Positions 7,908 through 16,684 of a DNA stretch of 64,000 nt are shown one piece after another. The first letter of the stretch is position 1, and each line of letters starts with the position of its first letter. A program made the position numbers and the translations under genes. The notes below the pieces were generated by a model that was given only the letters and a program-made list of their open reading frames with translations, was not told the DNA's origin and searched no databases. This DNA is from Companilactobacillus farciminis KCTC 3681 = DSM 20184 (lineage in GTDB: Bacteria > Bacillota > Bacilli > Lactobacillales > Lactobacillaceae), in contig NZ_CP017702.1 in assembly GCF_002706745.1 (NCBI RefSeq), positions 1,984,001 through 2,048,000 on the forward strand, given 5' to 3'.

Positions 7908-9614
7908 CTAGTCATTTTTTACATCAACTATATCGTCACCAAATAATTTTAAAGCTTCATCAACGGTGGGATCAGTCTTTTTAGTTTCTTTATTAGATTT
8001 TACCGTGTTTTTCTTAGTTGAATCAATATTATTATCAATATATTCTTTTCTTATTTTAGGCCAATCGACCTTAGGTACAAGAACTATTTGACAATCTCGC
8101 TTCAATAACCTGCTAGAATTATCGATCAAAGACTGTAAGAAGTCACTATCATCTTGCACTTGTTCAAACCACATAGCGTAATCAAAAGCGACCACGATGC
8201 CTTCTGAAGATGCAGCAACTGGTTGTGCGACTCTCATCATAGCACGTTGTGAAATAGAAAGCATACTCATTAGTTCGGGCCACATGTCTCTAGCTTCGGC
8301 TAAATCATTCTTAGTAGCGCTGCCGAGAACTTTGTAAATTGCGGTCTTGTTCAAACGAGTATTGTTGTTGGCACGATGGTGTGGCTTAGGTTTGGAATTG
8401 TTCTTTGACACGACTGCACCACTAGATAAGTCTTTGACTTCATTTTGCAAGTGAGAAACTTCATCACGCAACTTATCGATAACTTCATTTTCAACTGGCA
8501 CTTCTGCTTCCGAAGCACTAGTTTTAGCTACCTTAGGTTCAGAAATCTTAACTGTCAAAATTTCCATATAAATATCAGTCTGATTGGAATTCTTGAGATT
8601 CTTTTGTGTCGCACTGACTTGATCAACGATATAAAACAAGCGGTCATTGTCAAACTTATCCGCAATCGCCAATAATTCTTTCGTCATAACTGAACTATCC
8701 ATCTGCTTAGATAAATCAGAATTGGAATTATACAAAATTAAATTACGACAAACTCGAATGATCATCTCTGTAAATCGTAAAGCCGAACGACCACTCTCCA
8801 AGATTTGGTATAAACTCGTCAAAGCTTGAGCAGGCTTGTTTTCAGCAATCGCGGTCATGTAAGAAACAATCTGTTCATTGCTCAAAGCACCGGTTACTTC
8901 TTGAGCGTTCTTGAGGGTCAATTCATCATCGCCATACGATAAAGCTTGATCCAAAATACTCAAAGCATCACGCATTCCACCTTCAGCAGAAGCGGCAATA
9001 ATGTCCAATCCTTCTTCGTCATACTTAATATTTTTATCATTTAAAATAAAAGTCATTCGTTTCAGGATATCTTGTTTAGAGATTCTTCTGAAATTAAAAC
9101 TTTGTGTTCTAGAAATAATTGTTGCGGGAATCTTTTGTGGTTCGGTTGTTGCCAAAATAAACATAACATTTGCTGGTGGTTCTTCCAATGTTTTCAGTAA
9201 GGCATTGAATGCACCTTGAGAAAGCATATGAACTTCATCAATGATATAAACTTTATATTTGGCTTCAGTTGGAGCGTATTTAACTTTGTCACGAATGTCA
9301 CGAATCTCTTCAACACCATTGTTTGAGGCCGCATCGATCTCAATCACATCATTTAAACGGTTCTCATTGGCTGCTAAACAAATTTCACATTCATTACAAG
9401 GCTCACCATCTTGAGGGTTAAGACAATTAACTGCCTTAGCCAAAATCTTCGCACAGGATGTCTTCCCAGTACCACGTGGCCCACTGAATAAATACGCATG
9501 ACTAGTCATATTGCTAGCCACCGCATTTCTCAACGTCTGAGTAATGACATCTTGGCCAATTACGTCAGAAAAAGTTTGGGGACGCCAAACTCGATAAAGT
9601 GCTTGATATGCCAT
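7908..9614 (-). CDS. dnaX: DNA polymerase III subunit gamma/tau
   Basis: ATPase of the clamp loader. The 568 residues contain P-loop GPRGTGKTS (residues 45-53), a zinc module with Cys64, 73, 76 and 79, Walker B VYIIDEVHML, the LLKTLEEPP stretch, and sensor TTEPQKIPATIISR. A lysine-rich tau region follows with C-terminal domains that bind the polymerase and helicase. No A-rich frameshift site like that of E. coli dnaX was recognised. GGAG precedes the ATG. It begins the operon dnaX-ybaB-recR-yaaL, just after the SRP RNA terminator. Confidence 0.97.
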   Translation of the reverse strand: MAYQALYRVWRPQTFSDVIGQDVITQTLRNAVASNMTSHAYLFSGPRGTGKTSCAKILAKAVNCLNPQDGEPCNECEICLAANENRLNDVIEIDAASNNGVEEIRDIRDKVKYAPTEAKYKVYIIDEVHMLSQGAFNALLKTLEEPPANVMFILATTEPQKIPATIISRTQSFNFRRISKQDILKRMTFILNDKNIKYDEEGLDIIAASAEGGMRDALSILDQALSYGDDELTLKNAQEVTGALSNEQIVSYMTAIAENKPAQALTSLYQILESGRSALRFTEMIIRVCRNLILYNSNSDLSKQMDSSVMTKELLAIADKFDNDRLFYIVDQVSATQKNLKNSNQTDIYMEILTVKISEPKVAKTSASEAEVPVENEVIDKLRDEVSHLQNEVKDLSSGAVVSKNNSKPKPHHRANNNTRLNKTAIYKVLGSATKNDLAEARDMWPELMSMLSISQRAMMRVAQPVAASSEGIVVAFDYAMWFEQVQDDSDFLQSLIDNSSRLLKRDCQIVLVPKVDWPKIRKEYIDNNIDSTKKNTVKSNKETKKTDPTVDEALKLFGDDIVDVKND

Positions 9615-9655
9615 TTTTTCTCCTTCAAAAAAATCTGATATGTAAATTTTAACAC

Positions 9656-9687
9656 AAAAAAACTCCTAATCCGGAATAGATTAGGAG
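9656..9687 (-). terminator. Intrinsic terminator of the SRP RNA gene
   Basis: On the minus strand CTCCTAATC (9-bp perfect stem) with loop TATTCCG and GATTAGGAG is followed by a run of seven T. It separates the SRP RNA from dnaX. Confidence 0.9.
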
Positions 9688-9701
9688 GCTAATATACATA
9701 A

Positions 9702-9794
9702 CAAAAGGCACATGGTACACCTTACTTAGTGCTGCTTTCTTCCGAACCTGACACGATTCACAAGAGCACCATTGCCCTAAGGCCTTACGGCAAT
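9702..9794 (-). ncRNA. ffs: Signal recognition particle RNA (small bacterial type)
   Basis: The minus strand carries the conserved Ffh-binding core GTGTCAGGTTCGGAAG followed by AAAGCAGCA, in the apical hairpin of helix 8. The lower stem pairs GGGCAATGGT with ACCATGTGCC. The overall size of about 90-95 bases corresponds to the 4.5S-like form without an Alu domain. A TATAGT box (9809-9804) can serve as -10. Its position between tadA and dnaX is the standard Firmicutes location. Exact ends are approximate. Confidence 0.93.
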
Positions 9795-9824
9795 AACTAT
9801 GATACTATAAATCACAAATTTTTT

Positions 9825-10301
9825 CTACTTTTTGCGACGAATTTCTCGAAAGAAATTACGAAGAAGATCGGCTGCCTCTTGGTCTTTAACTCCGCTCAAC
9901 ACCTCTGGCTGATGGTTGTAACGAGTCTCAGCTAGTAAATTATTGATGGACCCAACTGATCCTGCTTTGGGGTCTTTGGCACCATAAATAACTTCTTCAA
10001 TGCGACTATTGATAATCGCTCCGGCACACATTGGACAAGGTTCAAGCGTGACAAACAGACTCGTGTGTTCTAAACGCCAACTGCCAATCCTTTTGCAAGC
10101 TGCTTCAATGGCAATGATTTCAGCATGCTTAATAGCATTTTGGGTTTCCTCACGTTCATTTGAACCACGAGCAATAACTTCGCCAGTCTGGTTGTCAACG
10201 ATGATACAGCCAATAGGAACTTCTCTTCTAGATTCAGCTTTTTTTGCTTCTGCTATTGCCAAATCCATATATTCATTTATTTTATCTTCTGAAAATATCA
10301 T
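9825..10301 (-). CDS. tadA: tRNA-specific adenosine-34 deaminase TadA
   Basis: Converts A34 to inosine in the anticodon of tRNA-Arg(ACG). The 158 residues carry the cytidine-deaminase fold zinc motifs: HAEIIAIEAA (His ligand and catalytic Glu) and PCPMCAGAI (two Cys ligands). IVDNQTGEVIARGSNERE precedes them. The C-terminal FFREIRRKK is family-typical. The ATG follows the upstream gene's TAA after one base, suggesting coupled translation. Confidence 0.95.
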   Translation of the reverse strand: MIFSEDKINEYMDLAIAEAKKAESRREVPIGCIIVDNQTGEVIARGSNEREETQNAIKHAEIIAIEAACKRIGSWRLEHTSLFVTLEPCPMCAGAIINSRIEEVIYGAKDPKAGSVGSINNLLAETRYNHQPEVLSGVKDQEAADLLRNFFREIRRKK

Positions 10302-10302
10302 T

Positions 10303-10617
10303 TTATCCGATTAAATTAGTTACTTTCTTTTCTAAATATTTGGGAAATACTGGTGCTTTAATTTTTAATTGTTCTTGTTCTTTTTTCAAAGTTTCCAAGA
10401 TATCAATCAATTCACGCACTTGATCATCGGATAATGTACCGACAAAAGCCATTAATTTTTCGTTACCGTGAAGATATTTATCAACATATTCTTCCAATTG
10501 CTTGCGATCATTTTGAATCGTCTTATTCTTCAAAAGATGAATTACAGATGATACCGTTAAAATTGTACCTGCAGAAATTGCAGAGATAATGATTCCAATT
10601 ACGATTTTTTTCTTCAT
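10303..10617 (-). CDS. Hypothetical single-pass membrane protein
   Basis: No known family recognised. From the preferred start (ATG at 10617, with GGAGG 10 bases upstream) there are about 104 residues. An N-terminal transmembrane or signal-anchor segment (KKKIVIGIIISAISAGTILTVSSVI) is followed by a charged, helical domain rich in Glu/Lys/Leu (DQVRELIDILETLKKEQEQLK), probably a short coiled coil. It sits between a methyltransferase gene and tadA in one operon, with a one-base gap to tadA. An earlier in-frame start at 10647 is possible but lacks a good ribosome binding site. Confidence 0.65.
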   Translation of the reverse strand: MKKKIVIGIIISAISAGTILTVSSVIHLLKNKTIQNDRKQLEEYVDKYLHGNEKLMAFVGTLSDDQVRELIDILETLKKEQEQLKIKAPVFPKYLEKKVTNLIG

Positions 10618-10660
10618 AAGTAAACGCCTCCAACATGAATATACCATATTCAGGAGTATT

Positions 10661-11263
10661 TTAAATTAATTTACTTTTTAAAATATAATATCCTTTGTCA
10701 CGTGTAACTACTTCAACGTTGCCAAAAGTTTCATCCATTAGCTTTTTAGCTGAAGGAGCACCTTGTTTCTTTTGTAGGACGATCCACAATTCACCATTTG
10801 GCTCAAGGTACTCTTTGGAGTCAGCCAAAATGGAATTGACGACCTTTTTACCGGCACGAACAGGTGGATTAGAAACGATCAACGCATACTTGCCTGATAC
10901 TTTATCATAAGTGTCTGATTCAAAGATCTCGACATTTTTAATTTGATTATTGTCGGCATTTTTCTTTGCCAAATCTAATGCTCTTAGATTAACGTCAACC
11001 ATAGTCACGTTACGCTTAGTTTGTTCTTTAGCTAGTGCCAAACCGATTGGACCATAGCCACAGCCAACGTCTAAGATATTGCCATTAGGAATGTTCTGGA
11101 AATCAATTGCTTCAATTAGTACTCGTGAACCGTAATCGATTGTCTGTCTAGAGAAAACCCCACTGTCAGACATAAAATCTAAATTATGTTTGCGCAAAGT
11201 AAAATTGAAATTCTTAACTTCATGTTCCACACTAGGAGTATTTTCAAAATATTGATTAGCCAT
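10661..11263 (-). CDS. Class I SAM-dependent methyltransferase (RsmC-like)
   Basis: Predicted rRNA or nucleic-acid N-methyltransferase of the MTS/RsmC group. The 200 residues include the SAM-binding ILDVGCGYGPIGLALAKE motif I, VDVNLRALDLAKKN, and the catalytic ALIVSNPPVRAGKKVV motif, where NPP is characteristic of N6-Ade/N2-Gua methylases. The N-terminus (YFENTPSVEHEV...) matches the 'DUF890-like' lactic acid bacterial family. An AAGGAAGG ribosome binding site precedes the ATG. It follows the rplL terminator, so it probably has its own promoter. Exact substrate unknown. Confidence 0.85.
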   Translation of the reverse strand: MANQYFENTPSVEHEVKNFNFTLRKHNLDFMSDSGVFSRQTIDYGSRVLIEAIDFQNIPNGNILDVGCGYGPIGLALAKEQTKRNVTMVDVNLRALDLAKKNADNNQIKNVEIFESDTYDKVSGKYALIVSNPPVRAGKKVVNSILADSKEYLEPNGELWIVLQKKQGAPSAKKLMDETFGNVEVVTRDKGYYILKSKLI

Positions 11264-11288
11264 AAGTTTATTCCTTCCTTTTTTGGGT

Positions 11289-11314
11289 AAAAAAAAATCC
11301 TCTTACGAGGATTA
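11289..11314 (-). terminator. Intrinsic terminator of rplJ-rplL
   Basis: Minus strand AATCCTC, loop GTAA, GAGGATT, then a run of T. It lies right after the rplL stop codon. Confidence 0.9.
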
Positions 11315-11332
11315 ATTTTAACATAAAGTGTA

Positions 11333-11701
11333 TTACTTCAATGTAACTGTTGCACCAACAGCTTCTAGTTTTGACTTCATGTCGTCAGCGTCAGCCTTAG
11401 CAACGCCTTCCTTGATAACCTTAGGAGCACCATCAACAAGGTCCTTTGAGTCCTTCAAGCCAAGTCCTGTGATACCACGAACTTCCTTGATAACCTTAAC
11501 CTTTTCTTGACCTGCTTCTGTAAGTTCAACGTCAAATGAGTCCTTTTCTGCAGCAGCGTCGCCACCAGCAGCACCGGCAGCAGCAACTGGAGCAGCAGCC
11601 TTAACGTCAAATTCTTCTTCAATAGCCTTAACAAGGTCGTTAAGTTCTAGAATTGATGCATCTTTTAAATCATCGATAATCTTTTGTGTATCTAAAGCCA
11701 T
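11333..11701 (-). CDS. rplL: 50S ribosomal protein L7/L12
   Basis: Stalk protein that recruits translation factors to the ribosome. From the ATG at 11701 there are 122 residues: an N-terminal dimerisation helix ([30 protein letters not shown]), an Ala/Gly-rich hinge ([20 protein letters not shown]), and the C-terminal domain with [26 protein letters not shown] longer TTG-start reading at 11716 is rejected because GGAGG lies 8 bases before the chosen ATG. It forms an operon with rplJ under the L10 leader. Confidence 0.97.
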   Translation of the reverse strand: MALDTQKIIDDLKDASILELNDLVKAIEEEFDVKAAAPVAAAGAAGGDAAAEKDSFDVELTEAGQEKVKVIKEVRGITGLGLKDSKDLVDGAPKVIKEGVAKADADDMKSKLEAVGATVTLK

Positions 11702-11744
11702 TATTGTATCCTCCAAATATTATGAGTTTTTTTAGTTAATGTAA

Positions 11745-12251
11745 TTAAGCTTCTTGTCCGTCGTCTTCTTTGTCAGCGATTGCCTTAACAACCATAGCAA
11801 AGTCGCGTACAGGAGCTTGTAATACAGATACCAACATTGATAGCAAGCCATCTCTGTCTGGTAATGTAGCTAATTCTTGAATTTCGTCAAGAGATGCAGC
11901 TTTACCTTCGATGATTCCACCCTTGATTTCAACGGCATCAACATCTTTGGCAAACTTAGCAGCAATCTTAGCAGGTCCAACAGGATCTTCTTCAGAATAA
12001 GCGATAGCTGTAGGTCCAACGAAGAACTTCTCTAGACCTTCAACACCAGCTTTTTCAGCTGCACGTCTCAAGATTGTATTCTTAACAACTTGCATAGTAG
12101 CATTTTGTTCACGTAATTCAGCACGCATTTCAGTTGCTTGTTCAACTGTTAGACCTAAGTAATCAACAACGATTACTGATTTTGCGCCTGTAAGTTGCTT
12201 AGCAATTTCATCTACTTCTGCTTGTTTTTGTGCTAATACTTCTTGCTTCAT
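11745..12251 (-). CDS. rplJ: 50S ribosomal protein L10
   Basis: Base of the ribosomal stalk; binds 23S rRNA and L7/L12 dimers. The 168 residues show the N-terminal KSVIVVDYLGLTVEQATEMR and VVKNTILRRAAEKAG segments, with the acidic C-terminal helix EDDGQEA. GGAGG lies upstream of the ATG at 12251. L10 normally represses its own operon by binding the leader RNA found immediately upstream. Confidence 0.96.
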   Translation of the reverse strand: MKQEVLAQKQAEVDEIAKQLTGAKSVIVVDYLGLTVEQATEMRAELREQNATMQVVKNTILRRAAEKAGVEGLEKFFVGPTAIAYSEEDPVGPAKIAAKFAKDVDAVEIKGGIIEGKAASLDEIQELATLPDRDGLLSMLVSVLQAPVRDFAMVVKAIADKEDDGQEA

Positions 12252-12307
12252 TATTACGTTTCACCTCCACAATTTTTTAGTTAATCTTCTACAAATTCGG
12301 CTAAAAA

Positions 12308-12425
12308 TATAAAATCCCTGTGCCCTAAGGACACAGAGATTAAGTGAAATAATCTTCTGGCCTCGGCAGGATATTAAGACTTTCATCACCTGAGTCTTCG
12401 GTAGAAATCAACTATGATAATTTAT
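12308..12425 (-). promoter_or_regulatory. Ribosomal protein L10 leader with attenuator hairpin
   Basis: The minus-strand RNA contains GAAGACTCAGGTGATGAAAG and CCTGCCGAGGC, the conserved core of the Firmicutes L10 leader that mimics the rRNA binding site of L10. A GC-rich hairpin (CTCTGTGTCC...GGGCACAGGG, about 12340-12313) followed by a T-rich tract looks like the attenuator. Position 60-170 bases upstream of rplJ fits autoregulation. Confidence 0.9.
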
Positions 12426-12453
12426 CATTATTTTGGTAATTAGTCAACACTTA

Positions 12454-13134
12454 TTAAGCGTTGATCTTTAGACCAGGTCCAAATGTAGATGTCATGTTTA
12501 CACTGACAATATAGTTACCCTTCAATGATGCAGGACGTGCTTTAGCAATTGTACCGTAGAATGAATTGAAGTTTTCTACGATCTTGTTTGTATCAAATGA
12601 CATCTTACCGATTGGTGCGTGGATAAGACCATTTGGATCTACACGGTATGTAACTTGTCCGGCTTTAATATCATTAACAGCCTTTGTAACATCCATTGTA
12701 ACTGTACCTGTCTTAGGGTTAGGCATCAAACCTTTAGGTCCAAGAACACGACCTAAACGACCAACTTTGGCCATCATAGGTGGTGTAGCAACAGCAACGT
12801 CAAAGTCCAACCAGCCATCTTGAATCTTTTCTACAAGGTCATCTGAACCAACGATATCAGCGCCGGCTGCTTCTGCATCCTTAGCTTGTTGTCCTTCAGC
12901 GAAGACGATAACCTTTTGAGTTTTACCTGTACCGTTAGGTAGTACGATAGCACCACGAATTTGTTGATCAGCTTGTTTAGGATCAACATCCAAATTGATA
13001 GCAACTTCAACAGTTGCATCGAATTTAGCGTAGTCAACTTTCTTTAATAGTTCTACAGCTTCTTCAGCAGTATAACTTTTGTTTTTATCTACTTGTTTTA
13101 ATGCTTCTGTATATTTTTTTCCATGCTTAGCCAT
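12454..13134 (-). CDS. rplA: 50S ribosomal protein L1
   Basis: 23S rRNA-binding protein at the L1 stalk. Chosen start is the ATG at 13134 with AAGGAGG 7 bases upstream, giving 226 residues ([11 protein letters not shown]...). A longer frame to 13182 lacks support. Family landmarks are [56 protein letters not shown], and the C-terminal [10 protein letters not shown]. It is co-transcribed after rplK. Confidence 0.97.
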   Translation of the reverse strand: MAKHGKKYTEALKQVDKNKSYTAEEAVELLKKVDYAKFDATVEVAINLDVDPKQADQQIRGAIVLPNGTGKTQKVIVFAEGQQAKDAEAAGADIVGSDDLVEKIQDGWLDFDVAVATPPMMAKVGRLGRVLGPKGLMPNPKTGTVTMDVTKAVNDIKAGQVTYRVDPNGLIHAPIGKMSFDTNKIVENFNSFYGTIAKARPASLKGNYIVSVNMTSTFGPGLKINA

Positions 13135-13230
13135 GCTAAGTTCCTCCTTGCTTTGTGGTCTTACGGGGATTTCCCCTCCCACTTGTTAAGAATGCTTTCA
13201 CATTCTTTGTAAACTGCTCAATCTAGTCTT

Positions 13231-13653
13231 TTACTTTACTTCAAAGCCCATACTTCTTGCAGTACCAGCAACCATACGCATTGCAGATTCAACACTAGCA
13301 GCGTTTAGGTCTTTCATCTTGGTTTCAGCAATTTCGCGAACTTGGTCTTCAGTAACTGTGGCAACCTTGTTTGTGTTAGGTTCGCCAGAACCCTTTTCAA
13401 CGCCAGCAGCTTTCTTCAATAGAACTGCAGCTGGTGGTGTCTTAGTAACGAAATCGAATGAACGGTCTTCGTATACTGAGATAACAACAGGGATAATCAT
13501 ACCCTTTTGATCTTGTGTACGTGCATTGAAGTCTTTTGTAAAGGCAACAATGTTAATACCAGCTTGTCCTAGTGCAGGACCAACTGGAGGAGCTGGAGTA
13601 GCCTGTCCAGCAGGGATTTGTAATTTTACTACGTTAGCAACTTTTTTAGCCAC
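13231..13653 (-). CDS. rplK: 50S ribosomal protein L11
   Basis: 23S rRNA GTPase-centre protein. The likely start is GTG at 13653 ([16 protein letters not shown]...), with AAGGAGG 9 bases upstream, giving 140 residues, the normal length. A longer frame reaching 13713 is not supported by a ribosome binding site. Motifs seen are [38 protein letters not shown] and the C-terminal [14 protein letters not shown]. It is the first gene of the L11-L1 unit; nusG lies 119 bases upstream. Confidence 0.97.
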   Translation of the reverse strand: MAKKVANVVKLQIPAGQATPAPPVGPALGQAGINIVAFTKDFNARTQDQKGMIIPVVISVYEDRSFDFVTKTPPAAVLLKKAAGVEKGSGEPNTNKVATVTEDQVREIAETKMKDLNAASVESAMRMVAGTARSMGFEVK

Positions 13654-13772
13654 GGTGCATACCTCCTTGTTCCGTGATGTGGTCATGATGAGAATAAAAA
13701 TTTTCTCTCCCACATGTATGTGTCAAAAACATACCGTTATATAGTAGCACGGCCTACTAGTCTTTTCAATAA

Positions 13773-14318
13773 CTATTTTTGTTTTTCAACTGATGTGAAA
13801 TCAAGTTCAGCTGATGTCATACGACCAAACATATCAACGTCAACTTTAAGTTTTCTGTGTTCATCATCGATTTCTGTGATCTTACCAGTTGTATCTGAAA
13901 AGGCACCATCAGTGATGTTAACTGTTTCGCCAATTTCAAAGTCAGAAGGTTTATTAGCATTCATACCATATTGTTTCATGATGCTATCAATTTCCTCGGG
14001 TAATAGTGGTGCAGGCTTACTACCTGAACCGTGACTGCCGACAAATCCAGTAACGCCTGGTGTATTACGAACGATAAACCATGATTCATCACTCATAACC
14101 ATTTGTACTAAAACGTAACCAGGGAAAGTTTTTTCCATTTCTTTCTTTTCTTTACCGTTCTTCATTTTTGTTTCTTCTTCTTCAGGAACAACTGCTTGGA
14201 AAATGTAATCTTCCATACCCATTGATTGAGCACGTGATTCTAGATTTTCCTTAACTTTATTTTCATATCCTGAATAGGTATGCAAAACATACCATTGTTT
14301 TTCGCCAGCTTCAGCCAT
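13773..14318 (-). CDS. nusG: Transcription termination/antitermination protein NusG
   Basis: Elongation factor binding RNA polymerase. Start chosen at the ATG at 14318 (MAEAGEKQWYVLHTYSGYE), with GGAGG 5 bases upstream, giving 181 residues. It has an NGN domain (about 1-115) and a C-terminal KOW domain with IGETVNITDGAFSDTTGKI. An intrinsic terminator lies just upstream, separating it from secE, which is unusual for the secE-nusG pair. Confidence 0.96.
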   Translation of the reverse strand: MAEAGEKQWYVLHTYSGYENKVKENLESRAQSMGMEDYIFQAVVPEEEETKMKNGKEKKEMEKTFPGYVLVQMVMSDESWFIVRNTPGVTGFVGSHGSGSKPAPLLPEEIDSIMKQYGMNANKPSDFEIGETVNITDGAFSDTTGKITEIDDEHRKLKVDVDMFGRMTSAELDFTSVEKQK

Positions 14319-14339
14319 AATTTCCTCCAAAATTCAAAA

Positions 14340-14375
14340 TAAAAAAACTTCGAACCACAGTCGAAGTTTTTTTCT
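14340..14375 (-). terminator. Terminator-like hairpin between secE and nusG
   Basis: AAACTTCGA / TCGAAGTTT stem with A- and T-runs on both sides (minus strand ends in seven T). It lies between the secE stop and nusG start, so nusG may be partly uncoupled from rpmG-secE. Confidence 0.8.
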
Positions 14376-14415
14376 CATTGCTAATATCATAGCAAATTTT
14401 TGACGCTCTTACAAT

Positions 14416-14601
14416 CTATTTACCCATGATAAAGGTTTGTAATAGTTTAATTAGACCCCAATCAACTACGGCAAAGAAGATTGCATACATTAATGATGTA
14501 GCGATAACAGTCCATGTATCACGCTTGTTTTCTTTAAATGTAGGCCAAACAACTAATTTCATTTCTTTATTGACACTACCAAAAAATTTAAATAGTTTCA
14601 T
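14416..14601 (-). CDS. secE: Preprotein translocase subunit SecE
   Basis: Essential membrane subunit of SecYEG. From ATG at 14601 (GGAGG 5 bases upstream) there are 61 residues: an amphipathic surface helix with the conserved KEMKLVVWPTFKE, then one transmembrane helix (VIATSLMYAIFFAVVDWGLIKLLQ). A longer reading to 14649 overlaps rpmG and is rejected. It overlaps no neighbour from this start; rpmG ends 14 bases upstream. Confidence 0.94.
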   Translation of the reverse strand: MKLFKFFGSVNKEMKLVVWPTFKENKRDTWTVIATSLMYAIFFAVVDWGLIKLLQTFIMGK

Positions 14602-14614
14602 TTGTTCCTCCAGC

Positions 14615-14764
14615 TTATCTTGTTTCTTTATGTAACGTGTGTTTTCCACAGTGCTTACAGAACTTTTTAACTTCTAGACGCTCTGTGCGGTTTGGGTTCT
14701 CGCTGATTGTGTAGTTACGTGAACCACAAACAGTGCAAGCTAATGCGACTTTTCTTAATCCCAT
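14615..14764 (-). CDS. rpmG: 50S ribosomal protein L33
   Basis: Small zinc-binding ribosomal protein, 49 residues, not apparent in a standard length-filtered gene list. The translated frame has two CxxC pairs: [22 protein letters not shown] followed by [17 protein letters not shown]. The start is ATG at 14764, with GGAG upstream. The classical rpmG-secE-nusG order supports the call. Confidence 0.95.
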   Translation of the reverse strand: MGLRKVALACTVCGSRNYTISENPNRTERLEVKKFCKHCGKHTLHKETR

Positions 14765-14834
14765 GTTTATCTCCAAAATCTATTCTTAATCTTATTAATT
14801 GTAAACTCTGGAAGGTTGTTTGTCCATTGCAAAC

Positions 14835-15392
14835 TCATGACAAATCAGAATCATCCCGTTGCAAAATCAGATGTTTCAAGCGATAAATTGCATTTTGAAT
14901 TTTTTTAGGAGTGCACGATTGTTGCTTGCAAGCTTGATCCATTGTTATCTTGCCTAAAATGAATTGCATCGCCGTTAATTCCAGCTTACTCATCTTTTTA
15001 GTCAAAATTTCAACTTGATCTTTTACCTCTATTAAGTAGCGATGACCGTCAATCGGTTGTTGATTCGGATGAATTTCTAGCGGCTCAGTCATCCCATTGA
15101 TTTTTCTCTTACTCGCATTTTCACGTCTGATCAAATCAATAATTCGTCGTTCAAACTTCATTTTAAAGAAGCTGCCGAATCTTGAACCAGTAGTACCATC
15201 AAAAATTTGACAAGTCTCATAACAAGTTATAAAAGCTTCTTGATACCAATCTTCACGGTCAAAGCCAACGATATAGTAATGTTTAGCTAAGTTATCGATC
15301 ATCGGATGATATTTCTTCACTAGTTTATCTAGGGCTGGTGAATCTCTATCAGTTCTAACCTGTTCAATCCATAGTGACTCTGAGCTATACAT
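14835..15392 (-). CDS. sigH: Sigma-70 family RNA polymerase sigma factor (SigH-like)
   Basis: Alternative sigma factor of the SigH/ComX type located before rpmG-secE-nusG, as in Bacillus. The 185 residues contain sigma region 2 (DNLAKHYYIVGFDREDWYQEAFITCYETCQIFDG, FGSFFKMKFERRIIDLIRRE) and a region 4-like helix-turn-helix (GKITMDQACKQQSCTPKKIQNAIYRLK). Divergence from vegetative sigma is strong. In lactobacilli the related factor controls competence genes. It may be silent in normal growth; targets are unknown here. Confidence 0.8.
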   Translation of the reverse strand: MYSSESLWIEQVRTDRDSPALDKLVKKYHPMIDNLAKHYYIVGFDREDWYQEAFITCYETCQIFDGTTGSRFGSFFKMKFERRIIDLIRRENASKRKINGMTEPLEIHPNQQPIDGHRYLIEVKDQVEILTKKMSKLELTAMQFILGKITMDQACKQQSCTPKKIQNAIYRLKHLILQRDDSDLS

Positions 15393-15472
15393 TTGGCGTG
15401 TTGTTGTGGGAATAATTTTATATTTTTAGAATAACATTGCTATTTCTTGCATTAAAAGAGAACATTTGTTTA

Positions 15473-15507
15473 CAAAAAAAACGAATGAAATTTAATCATT
15501 CGTTTAA
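15473..15507 (-). terminator. Intrinsic terminator after rlmB
   Basis: Minus strand AAACGAATGA, loop TTAAATT, TCATTCGTTT followed by T8. It ends the gltX/cysS-mrnC-rlmB transcription unit. Confidence 0.9.
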
Positions 15508-15513
15508 TATAAA

Positions 15514-16302
15514 TTACGCATTTCTTGAAGCAAAAGCTTGATACAACAAAATACCAGTTGCAACTGAAGCATTCAAACTTTGCACGTGTCCAACCATCGG
15601 AATATTCAAAGTTTGGTCAGCTTGTTTGAGAACTAATGGTGAAATTCCCTTACCTTCGTTACCAATGATTAGAGCAACTGCTCCTTTGGCATTCCAGTTA
15701 CGGTAATTGTCACCTTCCATAGCTGTACCAAAGACCCAGACATTTTTCTTCTTCAAGTCTTTGATTGTGTTAACTAAGTTAGTTACGCGGACTACTGGTA
15801 CGTGTTCAATGGCACCAGTTGAAGTCTTAGCAACCGTTGAAGTGAGTCCTGTTGAACGATGCTTTGGCACAATGATTCCATGCACTCCTACGGCATCGGC
15901 TGTACGCATGATTGAACCGAGATTATGAGGATCTTCAATTTTGTCCAAAATCAAAATAAAGGGATCTTCATTTTTCTTCTTGGCATTGTCGAAGATATCT
16001 TGCATTTCAGCGTATTGATAAGGGGCAATGTAAGCTGCCATTCCTTGGTGATTGCCGCCTTCACTAATATCATCCAGCTTGTTCTTAGGTACTTCTTGAA
16101 CGATCAAACGATCACGTTTAGCTAATTTGATAGCTTCCGCGATGTGTTCACTTGAAAGTCCTTTTTGAACTAAGACTTTATTGACACGTTGATCAGCTGT
16201 TGAAGACTTCAATAGTTCAATTACTGAATGAACTCCATAAACTAATTCTTTTTCTTCACTGTTATTATTTCTATTCGAATTTCCGGTCATCTGCTGCACC
16301 AC
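15514..16302 (-). CDS. rlmB: 23S rRNA (guanosine-2'-O)-methyltransferase RlmB (TrmH/SpoU family)
   Basis: Knotted SPOUT methyltransferase modifying 23S rRNA. The 262 residues have an N-terminal RNA-binding substrate domain (YGVHSVIELLKS...), a linker, and the catalytic part with ILDKIEDPHNLGSIMRTADA, HRSTGLTSTVAKTSTGAIEH, LIIGNEGKGISPLV and LNASVATGILLYQ. It overlaps the 3' end of mrnC. The GTG at 16302 or the ATG at 16290 could be the start; neither has a strong ribosome binding site, which suggests coupled translation. Confidence 0.94.
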   Translation of the reverse strand: MVQQMTGNSNRNNNSEEKELVYGVHSVIELLKSSTADQRVNKVLVQKGLSSEHIAEAIKLAKRDRLIVQEVPKNKLDDISEGGNHQGMAAYIAPYQYAEMQDIFDNAKKKNEDPFILILDKIEDPHNLGSIMRTADAVGVHGIIVPKHRSTGLTSTVAKTSTGAIEHVPVVRVTNLVNTIKDLKKKNVWVFGTAMEGDNYRNWNAKGAVALIIGNEGKGISPLVLKQADQTLNIPMVGHVQSLNASVATGILLYQAFASRNA

Positions 16303-16684
16303 TTTCTACTTCATTTATACACCACAATGCAAGTTCTTTAACACGTTCTTTGTCTCCAGTAATATCCAAGTAACCAAAGACGGCTTCAAAACCAGTGGAC
16401 ATATGATAAGTGACAACACTTGTATTCTTTGCTTTAGTTTGTTTCTTGGCATTACGCCCGTTCTTGTAAATCCTTACTTCTTGTTCAGTCAAAACATCAT
16501 TATCGAGCATTAAAGTTATCAATGAAGCTTGAGCTTTCGCTGATACGTAATGTTTGGCTTGGTGTTGTAATTCATTTACTTTGACGATATTTTTGGACAA
16601 CAAATGTTCACGAATAAATACTTCATAAACTGCATCGCCTAAATAGGCCAAAGTTACACCGTTAAATTTCTTAACATCAGTCAT
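16271..16684 (-). CDS. mrnC: Mini-ribonuclease III (MrnC)
   Basis: Endonuclease that matures 23S rRNA ends in Firmicutes. The 137 residues have only the RNase III catalytic domain with no dsRBD: the signature [53 protein letters not shown], and acidic residues at the usual positions. It overlaps cysS by 8 bases and rlmB by up to 32, a typical coupled cysS-mrnC-rlmB arrangement. Confidence 0.94.
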   Translation of the reverse strand: MTDVKKFNGVTLAYLGDAVYEVFIREHLLSKNIVKVNELQHQAKHYVSAKAQASLITLMLDNDVLTEQEVRIYKNGRNAKKQTKAKNTSVVTYHMSTGFEAVFGYLDITGDKERVKELALWCINEVESGAADDRKFE

